In this document: piece by piece, positions 52,853 to 63,235 of the stretch | Layout of the letters: every line of letters begins with the position of its first letter | How positions within the stretch are numbered: the first letter of the stretch is position 1 | From: SMYC01 sp963578475 | GTDB taxonomy: Bacteria > Acidobacteriota > Vicinamibacteria > Marinacidobacterales > SMYC01 | Direction of reading: 5' to 3' | NCBI GenBank assembly: GCA_963578475.1 | Contig: CAUZCL010000001.1 | Coordinates: 248,001-312,000, forward strand | DNA: 64,000 nucleotides | Notes under the pieces: model-generated | The model's database searches: none | The model's input: only the letters and a program-made list of their open reading frames with translations | Told to the model about the DNA's origin: nothing | Made by a program: the position numbers and the translations under genes

Positions 52853-55294
52853 TCAATTCAAATGGGTGTCGAAGAGCTTGTAGATCCGACGGTACTCGTC
52901 GAGCCAGCTCGACGGCTCACGAAAACCATGCGCCTCGACGGGATAGATCGCTGTTTCCCAGCCTGTCTTCTCGAGCTCGATGAGTCGCTGCACGAGCCGG
53001 ACGGAGTCCTTGAAGAAGACGTTGTTATCGACCATGCCGTGAGCGATGAGAAGAGGCTTCGTCAAGCCTTCGGCGAACTCGATCGGCGAGCTGCGGGCAT
53101 AGGCTTCCGGATCGTTATCGGGCGTGTTGAGGATGCGAGACGTATAAGGGTGGTTGTAATGCGCCCAATCGGTGACCGGTCGAAGCGCCGCGCCGCAGGC
53201 GAAGAGATCGGGCTTTTTGAAGAGCGCCATGAACGTCATGAATCCGCCATAGGACCCGCCGTAAACACCAATGCGCTTCGGGTCGACGTTCTTGTGCTCC
53301 GTGAGCCACTTCACACCGTCTTCCATGTCTTCGAGCTCGGGCGTTCCCATCTCGCGGTAGATGGCCGTGCGCCAATCACGCCCATAGCCCGCGGAAGCTC
53401 GGTAATCCATGTCGAGGACGACATAGCCTTTTTGCGTCAAGAGCGTGTGAAACATGAACTCCCGGAAGTAGCCCGACCAGCCGAGATGCGCGTTTTGAAG
53501 ATAGCCCGCACCGTGCACGAACATCACGGCGGGCCATTTCCCGCTCGCGCCGCCCGAGGGCGTGTAGACCCGTGAGTAGATCGGGCGGTCGTGATACGTC
53601 GACGGGATCGGGACGACTTCCGGCTCGACCCATGGCAAGGACGCAAAAAGCGACGAGACCGTCTCGGTGACGCGGGTCGCCCTCGAGCCCGGACGCACCT
53701 CTTGCACGTAGAGCTCGGAGGGCATCGTTGTTTCGGAATGTGTCACTAGAACGCGGGCGCCGTCGGGCGATAGCTGAAAGTCGTTTCGGCCGCCGAGCTT
53801 GGTGACGGCCTCGATGCGAGTGTTCTGCGGGTCGTAGCGGAAGGCCTCGTAGATCCCAGGATGTTCGGCGTTGGCCGTGTAATAGAGATAACGGCCGCCG
53901 GGGCTCTCGACGACATTCGAGACCACGAAGTCCCCGTGGGTGACACGTGTTCTCGTGCCGGTATCGAGCGCGTGGAGATAGAGCTGTGAGTAGCCGCTCT
54001 CTTCAGAGGTGTAATAAAACGTCGTCGAACTCGAGAGAAAGCCGATCTCGTTCAAGCGCCAGTTGATCCACGCTTCGTCGCTGATGCGTGTAATCGTGCG
54101 GAGCTCGGCCGTGTCGAGCATGACTTCGGCGATCCAGCGGTCTTTGTGGTCGTGGGAGAACAGGTGGAGGACGAGATGCTCCCCGTCGTCGCTCCAAAGG
54201 ATGCCCGCATTGCCGCCGCTCCCAAACCCGCTCGAGCCGACATAGACCGCGCGCGGCTCGGGCTCTTTGTCATTGTCCTCCGTTTCGTCCTCGGCATCCT
54301 CGTCATCCGCCTCGTCTTCCTTATTGACCCGAAGCCAGGCGAGTGGGTCGTCGGAAATCCCTGGCAGGGATGCAAGGGAAACGTCTCGAAGCTCGTGTTT
54401 GTCGAGGTCGAGCAGAACGACGCGGTCCGTCGCCGGCGTGCCCGTACCCACGAGCGTTCGCACCTCCTTGGGGTCGACGTAGCCGTTGTCGCTCACATAG
54501 TTGGGCATCACATCGTGCTCGCCCTCGTCGCGTTCTTTCGGCAAAAGCAGTACCAGCATCCACCTGCCCGTCGGTGACAAGCTCGAGGCCTTGAGCGCGA
54601 CATCGTCACCAAGGTAGAACGGGTAGGGCACTCGCGACGAATCGGCGGCGCGCGCTTTTTCATCGCGCTCGCGAGCCGCGTCCTTCTTCCTCTTCTGCTC
54701 ACGAACGTATTCCACGAGACGCCGCTGCTGGTCCCGCAGATAATCTTCGTCCTCTTCTTCCGCCGGGTCCTTGTCGAGCTCCATCACAACCGGTTGGTAC
54801 TCGAGGCCGCTCGAGAGCTCCCGCACGAAAACGTTGTCGGCTCGGTAGAACCTAACGCGGTCGTCCCCGGCCATGAAGTGCGGCATGGACTCTTCCGCTT
54901 CGGTCCGGGTGAGTTGGCGCACCTGTCCCGTGGCGATGTCACGGACGAAGAGATCCCCGTTGCGCGCATAGACTTTGTGCTCACGATCCGAGCTGAAGTC
55001 ACCGCCCCGATGGTCGGCTACCGCTCTCTCCGGCTCGCTCAGCTCGCGAAGCCCGGTGCCATCGAGGCCCACCTGATATAGCCGGCGCTCGTCGGAGCCT
55101 TCCACTTTGCGCTCGAAGTAGATCGACCCGCCGTCGTCAGCCCAGTAAGAGCTCTCGGGCTGGCGGCCGAGCCAGTCGGGGTGCGCCATGATCTGTTCCA
55201 AGGTCACTTCCTGCGTTTGAGCAAAGGCGAAGCTCGAGAAGATCAACGTGTGCAGAAACGCGCGCGAAACGATGTTCATTCGTAAACTCCTCAT
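52853..55294 (-). CDS. S9 family prolyl oligopeptidase-like peptidase
   Basis: The 813-residue exported peptidase has a signal peptide (IVSRAFLHTLIFSSFAFAQ), a WD40-like/TolB beta-propeller (residues 40-530, with YFERKVEGSDERRLYQVGLD and SPTGRWMLVLLLPKERDE) and a C-terminal alpha/beta hydrolase domain. The latter has Ser in VYGGSYGGFMTFMALF, Asp in AHGMVDNNVFF and His in YPVEAHGFREP. An acidic stretch (DEADDEDAEDETEDNDKEPE) interrupts the propeller. Such enzymes cleave peptides or dipeptides in the periplasm. The start (ATG 55294) overlaps the stop of the phosphodiesterase remnant (ATGA). Confidence 0.92.
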   Translation of the reverse strand: MRSLRMNIVSRAFLHTLIFSSFAFAQTQEVTLEQIMAHPDWLGRQPESSYWADDGGSIYFERKVEGSDERRLYQVGLDGTGLRELSEPERAVADHRGGDFSSDREHKVYARNGDLFVRDIATGQVRQLTRTEAEESMPHFMAGDDRVRFYRADNVFVRELSSGLEYQPVVMELDKDPAEEEDEDYLRDQQRRLVEYVREQKRKKDAARERDEKARAADSSRVPYPFYLGDDVALKASSLSPTGRWMLVLLLPKERDEGEHDVMPNYVSDNGYVDPKEVRTLVGTGTPATDRVVLLDLDKHELRDVSLASLPGISDDPLAWLRVNKEDEADDEDAEDETEDNDKEPEPRAVYVGSSGFGSGGNAGILWSDDGEHLVLHLFSHDHKDRWIAEVMLDTAELRTITRISDEAWINWRLNEIGFLSSSTTFYYTSEESGYSQLYLHALDTGTRTRVTHGDFVVSNVVESPGGRYLYYTANAEHPGIYEAFRYDPQNTRIEAVTKLGGRNDFQLSPDGARVLVTHSETTMPSELYVQEVRPGSRATRVTETVSSLFASLPWVEPEVVPIPSTYHDRPIYSRVYTPSGGASGKWPAVMFVHGAGYLQNAHLGWSGYFREFMFHTLLTQKGYVVLDMDYRASAGYGRDWRTAIYREMGTPELEDMEDGVKWLTEHKNVDPKRIGVYGGSYGGFMTFMALFKKPDLFACGAALRPVTDWAHYNHPYTSRILNTPDNDPEAYARSSPIEFAEGLTKPLLIAHGMVDNNVFFKDSVRLVQRLIELEKTGWETAIYPVEAHGFREPSSWLDEYRRIYKLFDTHLN

Positions 55295-57561
55295 TTCAGG
55301 ATCAACTCGTTGCCCAAATGCGGGCGCTCAGACAAACGAAGGAGCGTGTCCTCGCGGTTCGATTCGATGAACTCGAGAAGACGCGTAAGCCGCGGTCGCA
55401 ACGGCTCGAGGGTTCGCTCGGGAACGCCGACCTCTTCTCTCGCTTTTTCTAGAGAGATCATCTCATCGAGGTTTCTGAGGATATCGCCTCGCTGTGCCCG
55501 AATCCAGGTGTCGAGAGGCTCTTCGAATCCGTCGACGGCAAAGCGGTCGAGCTCGGATGGCGCGTAGCCGAGCCACGCCATGCCCGCCGAGGTTCTCGCC
55601 AAAGTTCCAATCGGTAGCGTGAAGCACGACCACGTCACCAATCGCGGGGTTGCTCGAATAAAGGTAGGCTCCCATGCCCCCCACGACGTTCACGTAAGGG
55701 GGCATCGATGGTGCGATCGTTCCATTCGTTATAGGTGCCGTAGGTGCCCTCGCCGGCACCCCATGCCTCATAGCCGAGAGGATCGTTCACCGAGGCGGGG
55801 TCGGTGTGGTAGTGGTAGACGAGCTCTCCCGATGGGTCATCGCGCTCGACGCTCAGTAAGCCCCGATTCCCCTCGCGGTCACGTATCTCGACCTCGACTC
55901 TTTTGGGAAGCGGCGCCGCGTCGGCAAAGGCTTCGTTGTTCTTCCTGATGAAAATGAGCCCAACGCCCGGGCTCTCGACGAGCGCTCGTAGGAAAGCGCC
56001 TTCGCGATAGCCCAGGATCTCGTCATAGCTCGGTCGGCGCTCCCAGGAGCACGCGGCTGGACTTTCGCAGACCGGAATGAAAAGCTCGGCATTGTTCCGC
56101 GCCCCGCCGCCATAGACGAGGCGTACATGGCGGTCGAAAAGCGCGCGGTTCGCCTCTTGCTCGGCCTCTAGATAGTCGGGACGTCCCCGCAGATACAAGC
56201 TCCTTAGCATCGCGAGCGCTTCATCGGCTATGGGGTGGAGCGCTTCGTCGAGCTTGGGATCGATGAGGAGCGAGCGCAGGAAAAAGAGCCACCAATAGCT
56301 GTCGTGCAAATCGCTTCGGATGAGCGCTTCGATTTCTCCGAGAAACTCCCGAGACCAGCGATCGGCTTCGGCCGTCAGGGCGCGGATCTCCTCACTCTGC
56401 CAATCTTCGTAGATGTCGGGGCGCTCGAGTCGTGGCGGAAGGCTCACGTAATCGATGCCGAGCTCCGCGTTGTCGGAGAGCGTCGTTTGGTCCTCACCTG
56501 TTTCGAGGCCGAGGCGTCGGTTCAAATAAGCGATGAAGCTCTCGCTGACTTCCGCGGTCATCCCGTTGGGCGTATCGACCATGCCGTGATCGCCGAACAC
56601 GATGAAGAGCGTCCGCGAGAAGAGCGTCTCGCCATCGGCAAAGCGGATGTTCTCGAAATCATCGATGAGGCGGCCGAGCTCGATATCGATCACGTGCATC
56701 GATAACACGTAATGCGGCTCAGCCCGGCGGCCGTCGATCTCGGGAAGCTCGATGCACATTTCACGGGCGCGTCTCCTGATTCCCGCGCGGCGCACGCGCA
56801 CGAAGTAGATGTCGTCGAGAGTGTCATCTTCGTCGAGCAAAGCGAACACGGTGTCGTCGACATTGCCGTCTCTGACAAAGCAATGCTCAGGGTCGCGCGC
56901 GGCGACGGTCACGCCTTCTAGATGCGAGAACTCATCCGCCGCGGCGAGCAACAGCGTGGACAACGCAGGCGGTTTTTCGCCGTTCTCCGAGATCCGTCGA
57001 TGGATGTCGAGAAAGCTATCCATCGTCGCGCGTGCCTGATCGTGATAGGTATGGTTTGCGACCGCCGAGACGCCTTCGATATAAGCACGGCCATAATTTC
57101 GAAGCGAGACTCATACCCGCGACGAGGTTCTCACCCTGAGCGGCGAGAAAGTCTTGAATGGTCGGACTTCGCGGAAACTCGAAGCCGAGCGCGTAGCCGA
57201 GAACTTCCGCGGGGTCGAGCCAATAGTTCGAAAAGCGAAAACGGCTTCGCTCGAACTGCCACCATCCGACCACTTTCGTATCGAGCTGAGACGTCAGGTA
57301 GGACTGGATCACCTTCATCGTCTCGGACTTGTCGACGGTCGTCGCGTCGTAGGAGATCCGGCCGCGCGCGACGAGGCGCCCTAAATTGGGGAGCCGTCCG
57401 GCACCGAGAAGCGCGCGCAGGAGGTCCGGACGGTAGCCATCGAGATAAAGAAGCTGCACGTGGCGGCCACCGGCGGGAGGCACGATCGCAGCGGGCGGCG
57501 AGCCGCAGCGAGCCGCGAGCAGTACGAGCACTGCCAGGATGGTATACCGTGCGAGGCGCAC
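55291..57561 (-). pseudogene. Alkaline phosphatase-superfamily phosphodiesterase, three frameshifts
   Basis: From the GTG at 57561 a lipoprotein-like leader (YTILAVLVLLAARC) and VQLLYLDGYRPDLLRALLGA with PNLGRLVARG and TTVDKSETMK open a type I phosphodiesterase/nucleotide pyrophosphatase-like enzyme. The frame shifts near 57100 (AAA run), then continues NYGRAYIEGVSAVANHTYHD and LFIVFGDHGMVDTPNGM (metal motif GDHG). It shifts again near 55697 (CCCCC run) into VNVVGGMGAYLYSSNP and DVVVLHATDWNFGE, and again near 55590 into GMAWLGYAPSELDRFAVDGF, ending NELILK. Total length would be about 755 residues. It overlaps both neighbours, so it once belonged to a coupled operon. Confidence 0.75.
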
Positions 57562-58703
57562 TACGATTCGGGCAGACCCGTGGCAGCTAACGCCTTCAAG
57601 GCAAAGGTCGTTCCGGCGTGGGTCAGGAAGTTCGGCGTATCCGGCTCGTTTCGGAGAGATTGGGTCCACCAATAGCCTTCCGCGCGTTGATGGGTAAGGA
57701 GCCATGCGACGGCTTTCTTGATGCGCGGATCGGAGGCTTCAACTCTTGCCTCTCTCAGCACGAAGACGACGAAGCCCGTGCCATATCCGTCGCTCTCGAT
57801 GTTCACTGGGGGCTCTCCGGGCTCCCCGTCGCGCTGCCGCCAGCTTCCCAGCTCACCCGAGGCAAAACCTCCGTCCGGCCGCTGCCGTTCGAAGAGCTCT
57901 TCGATCCAGCGCTCTCGATCACCGTCCTCCACCAATCCGTCATTGTATTTCGCCGCCCACAACAACATCGCCTTTTGATGGAGATGCGTCGGCGGATGGC
58001 TCGCGAGGTAGCTTCGAATGCGTGACATGCCGGCCTCGGCACGGTCGGTTTGCTGGTAGCTGCCTTCGGACATGCCGACGGCAACGGCCATCAAGGTCAC
58101 GCCGTAGTGGTCATCGCTTTCGAAGGGTGGCCAGTTGCACTTGAGCCAGTTTTCCCAATGCCCTTCCTCGCTCTGATGGTCCCAGGCTTGGTCGAGCGCC
58201 TTTACCGTCGCCGATCTCAGTTCGCGCCCTGCCTCGGCGTCATTGATGGCCAGGAAAGCGGCCGTGGCCACGAAGACCTGGGTGGTCGGCAAGCTCTCCT
58301 CGTCCCAGGAATCGACGAACGCCTCGGCGAACGCGCGCACTTTCTGGAAGGCAGGCCGGTCGCCGAACACCTCGTTCGGGGCCGTCAAGTAGTAACCGTT
58401 CGTGTGGCAAGTCACGCAGCCGTGCTTTTCGCCCCAGTTCGTCGCCACCGTATCCAGAAACCGGGCCGCGCGCTCCACGGAGACGTCTTCCGACAGAGCG
58501 TCATTTCGACCGTACGGGCCGAGCGGGAGACCGGGATCGGCTTCTCTCGGTTCCACCGGATCCATCGAGATTGCGGTTACGGTTGCGGTCTCAGTGGCGT
58601 CCGTTGCCGGACGTGGGCCACAGCCCGAGCTCACGAAGAGCGCGACCGGCAAGCAGACCAAGGTCCACCGCGAAGAGAAAGGGTGTCGGCTTCGGTGATT
58701 CAT
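57561..58703 (-). CDS. Exported alpha-toroid (cyclase-like) protein with CxxCH
   Basis: GGAGG lies 8 bases before the ATG at 58703. The 380-residue product has a lipoprotein signal (TLVCLPVALFVSSGC). It also has repeats typical of squalene-cyclase/prenyltransferase alpha-toroids: HQSEEGHWENWLKCNWPPFE, RQRPDGGFASGELGSWRQRD and VAWLLTHQRAEGYWWTQS. A heme-binding type motif CVTCH occurs near residue 103 (KHGCVTCHTNGYYL). No cyclase DXDD or DCTAE motif is seen, so it is not a normal triterpene cyclase. Its stop overlaps the GTG of the next gene. Function unknown; an exported cytochrome-like binding protein is possible. Confidence 0.8.
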   Translation of the reverse strand: MNHRSRHPFSSRWTLVCLPVALFVSSGCGPRPATDATETATVTAISMDPVEPREADPGLPLGPYGRNDALSEDVSVERAARFLDTVATNWGEKHGCVTCHTNGYYLTAPNEVFGDRPAFQKVRAFAEAFVDSWDEESLPTTQVFVATAAFLAINDAEAGRELRSATVKALDQAWDHQSEEGHWENWLKCNWPPFESDDHYGVTLMAVAVGMSEGSYQQTDRAEAGMSRIRSYLASHPPTHLHQKAMLLWAAKYNDGLVEDGDRERWIEELFERQRPDGGFASGELGSWRQRDGEPGEPPVNIESDGYGTGFVVFVLREARVEASDPRIKKAVAWLLTHQRAEGYWWTQSLRNEPDTPNFLTHAGTTFALKALAATGLPES

Positions 58704-58849
58704 GCGCAAATCCTCCCCGGATCTGTGCAGGATGTCACGTTGTGGGGAGCCACCGCAATTCGGGCTCTTGTACGGTTTTCGCAGAGGCATTAAGACCGAC
58801 TTCCGCGGTAGGATAGGTCTCCGATTCGCGGCGGGTAACGGAGGATTTG
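58704..58849. promoter_or_regulatory. Divergent promoter region
   Basis: These 146 bases separate the divergent toroid-protein and flavoprotein genes and must carry both promoters. Each gene's GGAGG site lies at one edge. No confident promoter boxes or operator were identified. Confidence 0.35.
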
Positions 58850-60688
58850 GTGAAGAGAAATCGCAACGACGAGCGGCTCGGGATGTTCCGCAACATTAGC
58901 CGCCGGGATTTTCTGCAAGGGACGGCTCTCGCCCTTGCTGCTCCGAGTTGGGCGCGGGCCCAGTCTCCTTCCATTCCGCCGTCGGGCTTTCAAGGCCAGG
59001 ACGACGCATCGGCAGCCCGCGGTCACCGCGTGCGCGACGGCATCTTCCGCCAGCTACCGAGTCATGTGGTCGACACGGGTGAATCCTACGACCTCGTTGT
59101 CGTCGGTGCCGGGCTCGGCGGGCTCGCGGCTGCACACGTCTATGAGAAAGAGCGAGGCGGCAATGCCCGCATTCTGCTTCTCGAGAACAACGCGGATTTC
59201 GGCGGTCACGCGCGGCGCAACACGTTCAAGTACAAGGACACGACGCTCATCGTCAATGGCGGCACCTATGATCTCGAGGCTCCGGAGGAATCGCCGCCCG
59301 AGGCCAGGGAGATTCTGGCCGACCTGGGCATCGACACCGAGCGGGTTCAGGGATTCCGCGATCCCGATTATCGTGAGCGCTTCGGGCTCGATTCTACTTG
59401 TTTCTTCGATCCCGAAGTGTTCCCGGAAGTCACAAAAAAGCAATTTATCCAGGGCTTTCACACGATTGGGTGGGAGGAGTTTCTAGCAAAAACGCCGCTT
59501 TCCGAGTCCAACCGAGCGGAGCTTTTGACGCTCTACACGACGCGCAAAAACTATCTCGCCGATGAAGACGAGCCGGAAAGGGCCTTGGCCTCGATGACTT
59601 GGGAGAGCTACATCAGGGACAAGATGGGCCTTTCGGATACGGCCGTTCGTTTCTCGGACATCTACGCCACCGATCTCGGCGGGCTCGGTTGCGACGCGCT
59701 TCCTGCGAGCCATGGCTACTCGGACGGCCCCGGTTTCTTTGGTGTCGGGGGCGAAGGCTTCTACGAAGACGAAGGCGACTTGTGGTACACCTACGAGCCC
59801 ATCTACCGGTTTCCCGACGGCAATCGAAGCGTCGCCCGTCAGCTCGTAAAGAAACTTCTCCCCGATGCCATCACGGGAGAAGACTCGATGGAAGGCGTCT
59901 TCAACGGTGAGGTCCTCTACGACCGAATGGACATATGCGATTCTAACGTGCGTTTGCGTCTACGCTCGACCGTGGTGCGCGTCGAGCATATCGACGGAGG
60001 CAGTCGCGTTGCCGTTTACTACGCGACGCCCGACGGCGAAATTCGCAAGGTGACGGCAAAGAGCGTCGTCGTCAATGCATGGGGCACGGTCGCCAAGCAC
60101 ATTGTCCCCGAGCTCTCCGAGGGTCAGAGAGAAGCGCTCGAAGGCTACAACCATTGCTCGGCGCTATACATCAATGTACTGCTCGATCAGTGGGAACCTA
60201 TCGCGGATGCGGGAGCCTTCGAGATGTACACGCCGGGCCGCTACCAAACATGGATGCACGTTCTCGACCCCCTCCACGTCGGCGCCTATCAACCCGAGCA
60301 TCGCCCCGACAAGCCCACGGTGCTATCGATGTTCAAATACCTTCGAAAGCCAGGCCTCTCCATCGAGGAACAGCTGAAGCTCAATCGCTACGAGCTCGAA
60401 TCGAAGTCGTTCGAAGAGCTCGAACGCGAGATCCGCACGGAGCTCGAATACGTGCTCGGCCCATGGGGTTTCAATCCTGCCGAGGATATCAAAGCCATCA
60501 CGGTGAACCGCTGGGGCCACGGCTATATCGTGTTTCCCCACCCGGACGTCGACTCGCCGCATCGCATCCGTGGGCAGCAGCGCATCGGACGCATCTCTTT
60601 CGCGGGCGCGGACGCTTCGGGCTCGCCTTGGACGCAAGGCGCTTTCCGAGAAGCCCACCGCGCCGTGCACGAGCAGCTGGCTCTATAA
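58850..60688 (+). CDS. Tat-exported FAD-dependent oxidoreductase
   Basis: GGAGG lies 5 bases before the GTG at 58850. The 612-residue product has a twin-arginine leader (ISRRDFLQGTALALAAPSWA) and an FAD-binding Rossmann motif (YDLVVVGAGLGGLAAAHVYE). This is followed by ILLLENNADFGGHARRNTF, the E..GG pattern of amine-oxidase-like flavoproteins. Later segments include VVVNAWGTVAKHIV and a C-terminal FAD contact region (RIGRISFAGADASGSPWTQG). Members act on alcohols, amines or carotenoid-like substrates; this one is unassigned. It converges with the following dehydrogenase gene, 8 bases apart. Confidence 0.85.
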   Translation: MKRNRNDERLGMFRNISRRDFLQGTALALAAPSWARAQSPSIPPSGFQGQDDASAARGHRVRDGIFRQLPSHVVDTGESYDLVVVGAGLGGLAAAHVYEKERGGNARILLLENNADFGGHARRNTFKYKDTTLIVNGGTYDLEAPEESPPEAREILADLGIDTERVQGFRDPDYRERFGLDSTCFFDPEVFPEVTKKQFIQGFHTIGWEEFLAKTPLSESNRAELLTLYTTRKNYLADEDEPERALASMTWESYIRDKMGLSDTAVRFSDIYATDLGGLGCDALPASHGYSDGPGFFGVGGEGFYEDEGDLWYTYEPIYRFPDGNRSVARQLVKKLLPDAITGEDSMEGVFNGEVLYDRMDICDSNVRLRLRSTVVRVEHIDGGSRVAVYYATPDGEIRKVTAKSVVVNAWGTVAKHIVPELSEGQREALEGYNHCSALYINVLLDQWEPIADAGAFEMYTPGRYQTWMHVLDPLHVGAYQPEHRPDKPTVLSMFKYLRKPGLSIEEQLKLNRYELESKSFEELEREIRTELEYVLGPWGFNPAEDIKAITVNRWGHGYIVFPHPDVDSPHRIRGQQRIGRISFAGADASGSPWTQGAFREAHRAVHEQLAL

Positions 60689-60696
60689 CTTTAACG

Positions 60697-63123
60697 TCAG
60701 CTTAGAAGCTTCACGTTGTCGGGGTCGTATAGCGGTTGCTCGACGACCGTCGCTTCATACTTTCGTCCCAAGAGCTCGATTGACAGCTTCGTGCCAGGCT
60801 CCACAAAGTCTGTCGGGAGATAGGCGAGCGCGATCGACTTTTCGACAACGGGCCCGAAGCCGCCCGCGGCCACATAGCCAATGATCTCTTTGCCCGCGAG
60901 CACAGGCTCGTAGCCGTGCGCGTCGCGGTCCTGTACATCGATCACGAGACACGCAAGCCCACGCGTCGCGCCTTGCTCGCGCTGCCGCAAGAGAGCGTCG
61001 CGGCCGATGAAATCGCCCTTGTCGAAATTCACAAAGCGATCGAGCCCCGCCTCGATAGGGGTGTAGTCCGCAGACATGTCGACGCCCCAAAGCCGATAGG
61101 CCTTTTCGAGCCGCATCGCGTCGAGCGCGCGGTAGCCGAAATCCACGATGTCATATTGCCGGCCTTCCGCAATTAACAAGTCGTAGAGGTGCCGCTGATA
61201 TTCCACCGGATGATGGAGCTCGTAGCCAAGCTCGCCGACATATGACACACGCAGCGCGCGCACGGGCGCCATCCCTACGAGTAAGTCGCGACATCTGAAA
61301 AAACGAAACGCTTCCTTCGAACAGTCGGCATCGGTCAGCGCTTGCAACAGATCCCGTGAGCGAGGGCCCGCTATCGTCAAAACGCCGTAGCGCCCGGTCA
61401 CATTTGCGAGTTGAACCGATCCGTCATCCGGCAGGTGGCGCTCGATCCAGGCAACGTCATGGGTTTCCGTGCCCGCGGCGGAGATAACGTAGTAGCTCTC
61501 TTCGTTACCAGGCAGCTTCGTTACCGTGACGTCGCACTCGATGCCACCTTTCGGCGTGCACATCTGCGTGAGCGCCATCCGGCCCGGAGACTTGGGCAAC
61601 TTGTTTGCACAAAGCCTGTCGAGAAACGCGAAAGCGCCTGGTCCGGAGACTTCGTACTTCGCGAAACTCGTCTGATCGAGAACGCCGACGCGCGCGCGAA
61701 CCGTCCGACATTCCTCGACCACGACTTCATGCCAACTTCCACGGCGAAACGAGTACGTGTCGTGCGCGGCCCCGTCTAGCGCGAACCATAGCGGCCGCTC
61801 CCACCCGAAACGCGCACCGTAAACCGCACCGCGTTGCAGCAGTCGATCGTAGAGAGGCCCGGTCTTGAGTGGGCGGCTAGCGGGACGCTCTTCCTCCGGG
61901 TAGTGGATCGCATATTCGCGCGCATAAACGTCGACAGCGCGATCGGCAACGTAGCCCGTCGTGCGGGCATAGTCGCCGAAGCGGCGCACATCCAGCTCCC
62001 ACATGTTGTCGCTCGGCTGCCCGTCCGCAATCCACTCGGCTGCGTATTTGCCCGCGCCCCCACCGAAAACGATGCCGAAAATACTGAACCCCGCTAGAAC
62101 GTGAAAGTTTGGCAGGCCAGGCACCGGTCCCATAAGACAATGCCCGTCTGGCGTGTAGCCATCCGGCCCGTTCACGATGGTCTTGATACCCGCGTCAGCA
62201 AAAATAGGCACGCGCGACGCCGCCGCCTCGAGCACGGCCTCGAGGCGATCGAGAGCGGGCTCGAGCAAGCGGCTGTGAAAATCCTCCGGGATGCCGTCGA
62301 GACCCCACGGCTTCGTTTCCGGCTCGAAGGGACCGACGACGAGCGAATCCACCTCGCGCCGCACGTAGTAGGACGCATCCGTATCGCGTAGCACCGGAAG
62401 CTCGAGCTCCATCTCACGCACTTCGTCGATGGCTTCGGTGACAAGAAAATGGTGCTCGAGCGGAATGATGGGAAGATCGACACCGAGGAGCTGACCGAGG
62501 CCGCGCGCCCATTGACCGGCAGCGTTGACGACGATCTCCGCGCGGATGTCACCTTTGATCGTATGGACGAGCCAATCGCCCCGCGAGCGTGAGAGGCCCG
62601 TCACCGCCGCGTGGCGTGTGATCTCAGCACCCCGCGACACCGCCCCTTTCGCGAAAGCCTGCGTCACTCCGCTCGGGTCGACATGCCCGTCCGACGGGAT
62701 GTGGGCGGCGCCAACGATGCCGTCGAGCTCGAGCAGCGGGAAGAGCTCACCGGCTCTTTCTGGTGAGACGATCTCGAACGGGATGCCCAAATTATCGGCA
62801 ATGCCTTTGCGGTGGAGAAACTCATCAAGCCTGTCGTCGGAAAAGGCGAGCCGGACGCTACCGCATGCGTGGTAGTCCACGGGCTGTCCCGTTTCCTCCT
62901 CGAGCGTTTGATAGAGGTCGATGCTGTATTTGAGGAGCTTCATCATGTTGAAGCTCGGATTGAATTGGGTGCAAAGCCCCGCCGCGTGCCAAGTCGAGCC
63001 GCTGGTAAGCTCGTTTTTCTCGACGAGGACGACATCGCTGAGGCCGAGCTTGGTCAAGTGATACAGCAAGCTGCAGCCGGCAACACCACCCCCAATAACG
63101 ACGACTTTCGCTTCGCTCTTCAT
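60697..63123 (-). CDS. Dimethylglycine/sarcosine dehydrogenase-like protein
   Basis: The 808-residue enzyme has a DAO-type FAD domain (residues 1-365; VVVIGGGVAGCSLLYHLTKL, with the covalent-FAD His region SGSTWHAAGL). An FAO middle domain follows (about 370-425; WELDVRRFGDYA), then a GCV_T folate-binding domain (about 440-690; RVGVLDQTSFAKYEVSGPGA, RALRVSYVGELGYELHHP) and a GCV_T C-terminal barrel (about 705-800; DFIGRDALLRQREQ). This is the layout of dimethylglycine and sarcosine dehydrogenases, which oxidise N-methyl groups and pass the one-carbon unit to tetrahydrofolate. No signal peptide, so cytosolic. The exact N-methyl substrate cannot be fixed from sequence. Confidence 0.9.
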   Translation of the reverse strand: MKSEAKVVVIGGGVAGCSLLYHLTKLGLSDVVLVEKNELTSGSTWHAAGLCTQFNPSFNMMKLLKYSIDLYQTLEEETGQPVDYHACGSVRLAFSDDRLDEFLHRKGIADNLGIPFEIVSPERAGELFPLLELDGIVGAAHIPSDGHVDPSGVTQAFAKGAVSRGAEITRHAAVTGLSRSRGDWLVHTIKGDIRAEIVVNAAGQWARGLGQLLGVDLPIIPLEHHFLVTEAIDEVREMELELPVLRDTDASYYVRREVDSLVVGPFEPETKPWGLDGIPEDFHSRLLEPALDRLEAVLEAAASRVPIFADAGIKTIVNGPDGYTPDGHCLMGPVPGLPNFHVLAGFSIFGIVFGGGAGKYAAEWIADGQPSDNMWELDVRRFGDYARTTGYVADRAVDVYAREYAIHYPEEERPASRPLKTGPLYDRLLQRGAVYGARFGWERPLWFALDGAAHDTYSFRRGSWHEVVVEECRTVRARVGVLDQTSFAKYEVSGPGAFAFLDRLCANKLPKSPGRMALTQMCTPKGGIECDVTVTKLPGNEESYYVISAAGTETHDVAWIERHLPDDGSVQLANVTGRYGVLTIAGPRSRDLLQALTDADCSKEAFRFFRCRDLLVGMAPVRALRVSYVGELGYELHHPVEYQRHLYDLLIAEGRQYDIVDFGYRALDAMRLEKAYRLWGVDMSADYTPIEAGLDRFVNFDKGDFIGRDALLRQREQGATRGLACLVIDVQDRDAHGYEPVLAGKEIIGYVAAGGFGPVVEKSIALAYLPTDFVEPGTKLSIELLGRKYEATVVEQPLYDPDNVKLLS

Positions 63124-63235
63124 TGGATCCGATCGATACCTTTCGTGATGCGTAGCTCGAAGTCTCAGAGTACGCTATGCTCGCCGGGAATGAAACCCGG
63201 CGCGTGGAAAGAATTCTTGCTGCCTAGTAACGACT

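Noticed and set aside
51612..52883. A 423-residue open frame antisense to the M24 peptidase
   Set aside because: It is a shadow of high GC at third positions; the sense strand encodes a complete Tat-signal peptidase.
13997..57105. Explaining frameshifts at homopolymers (G6, A7, C5) as sequencing error only
   Set aside because: Possible for some, but many genes also show large deletions and joints, and the 19-kb operon has none. Real decay is favoured pending read data.
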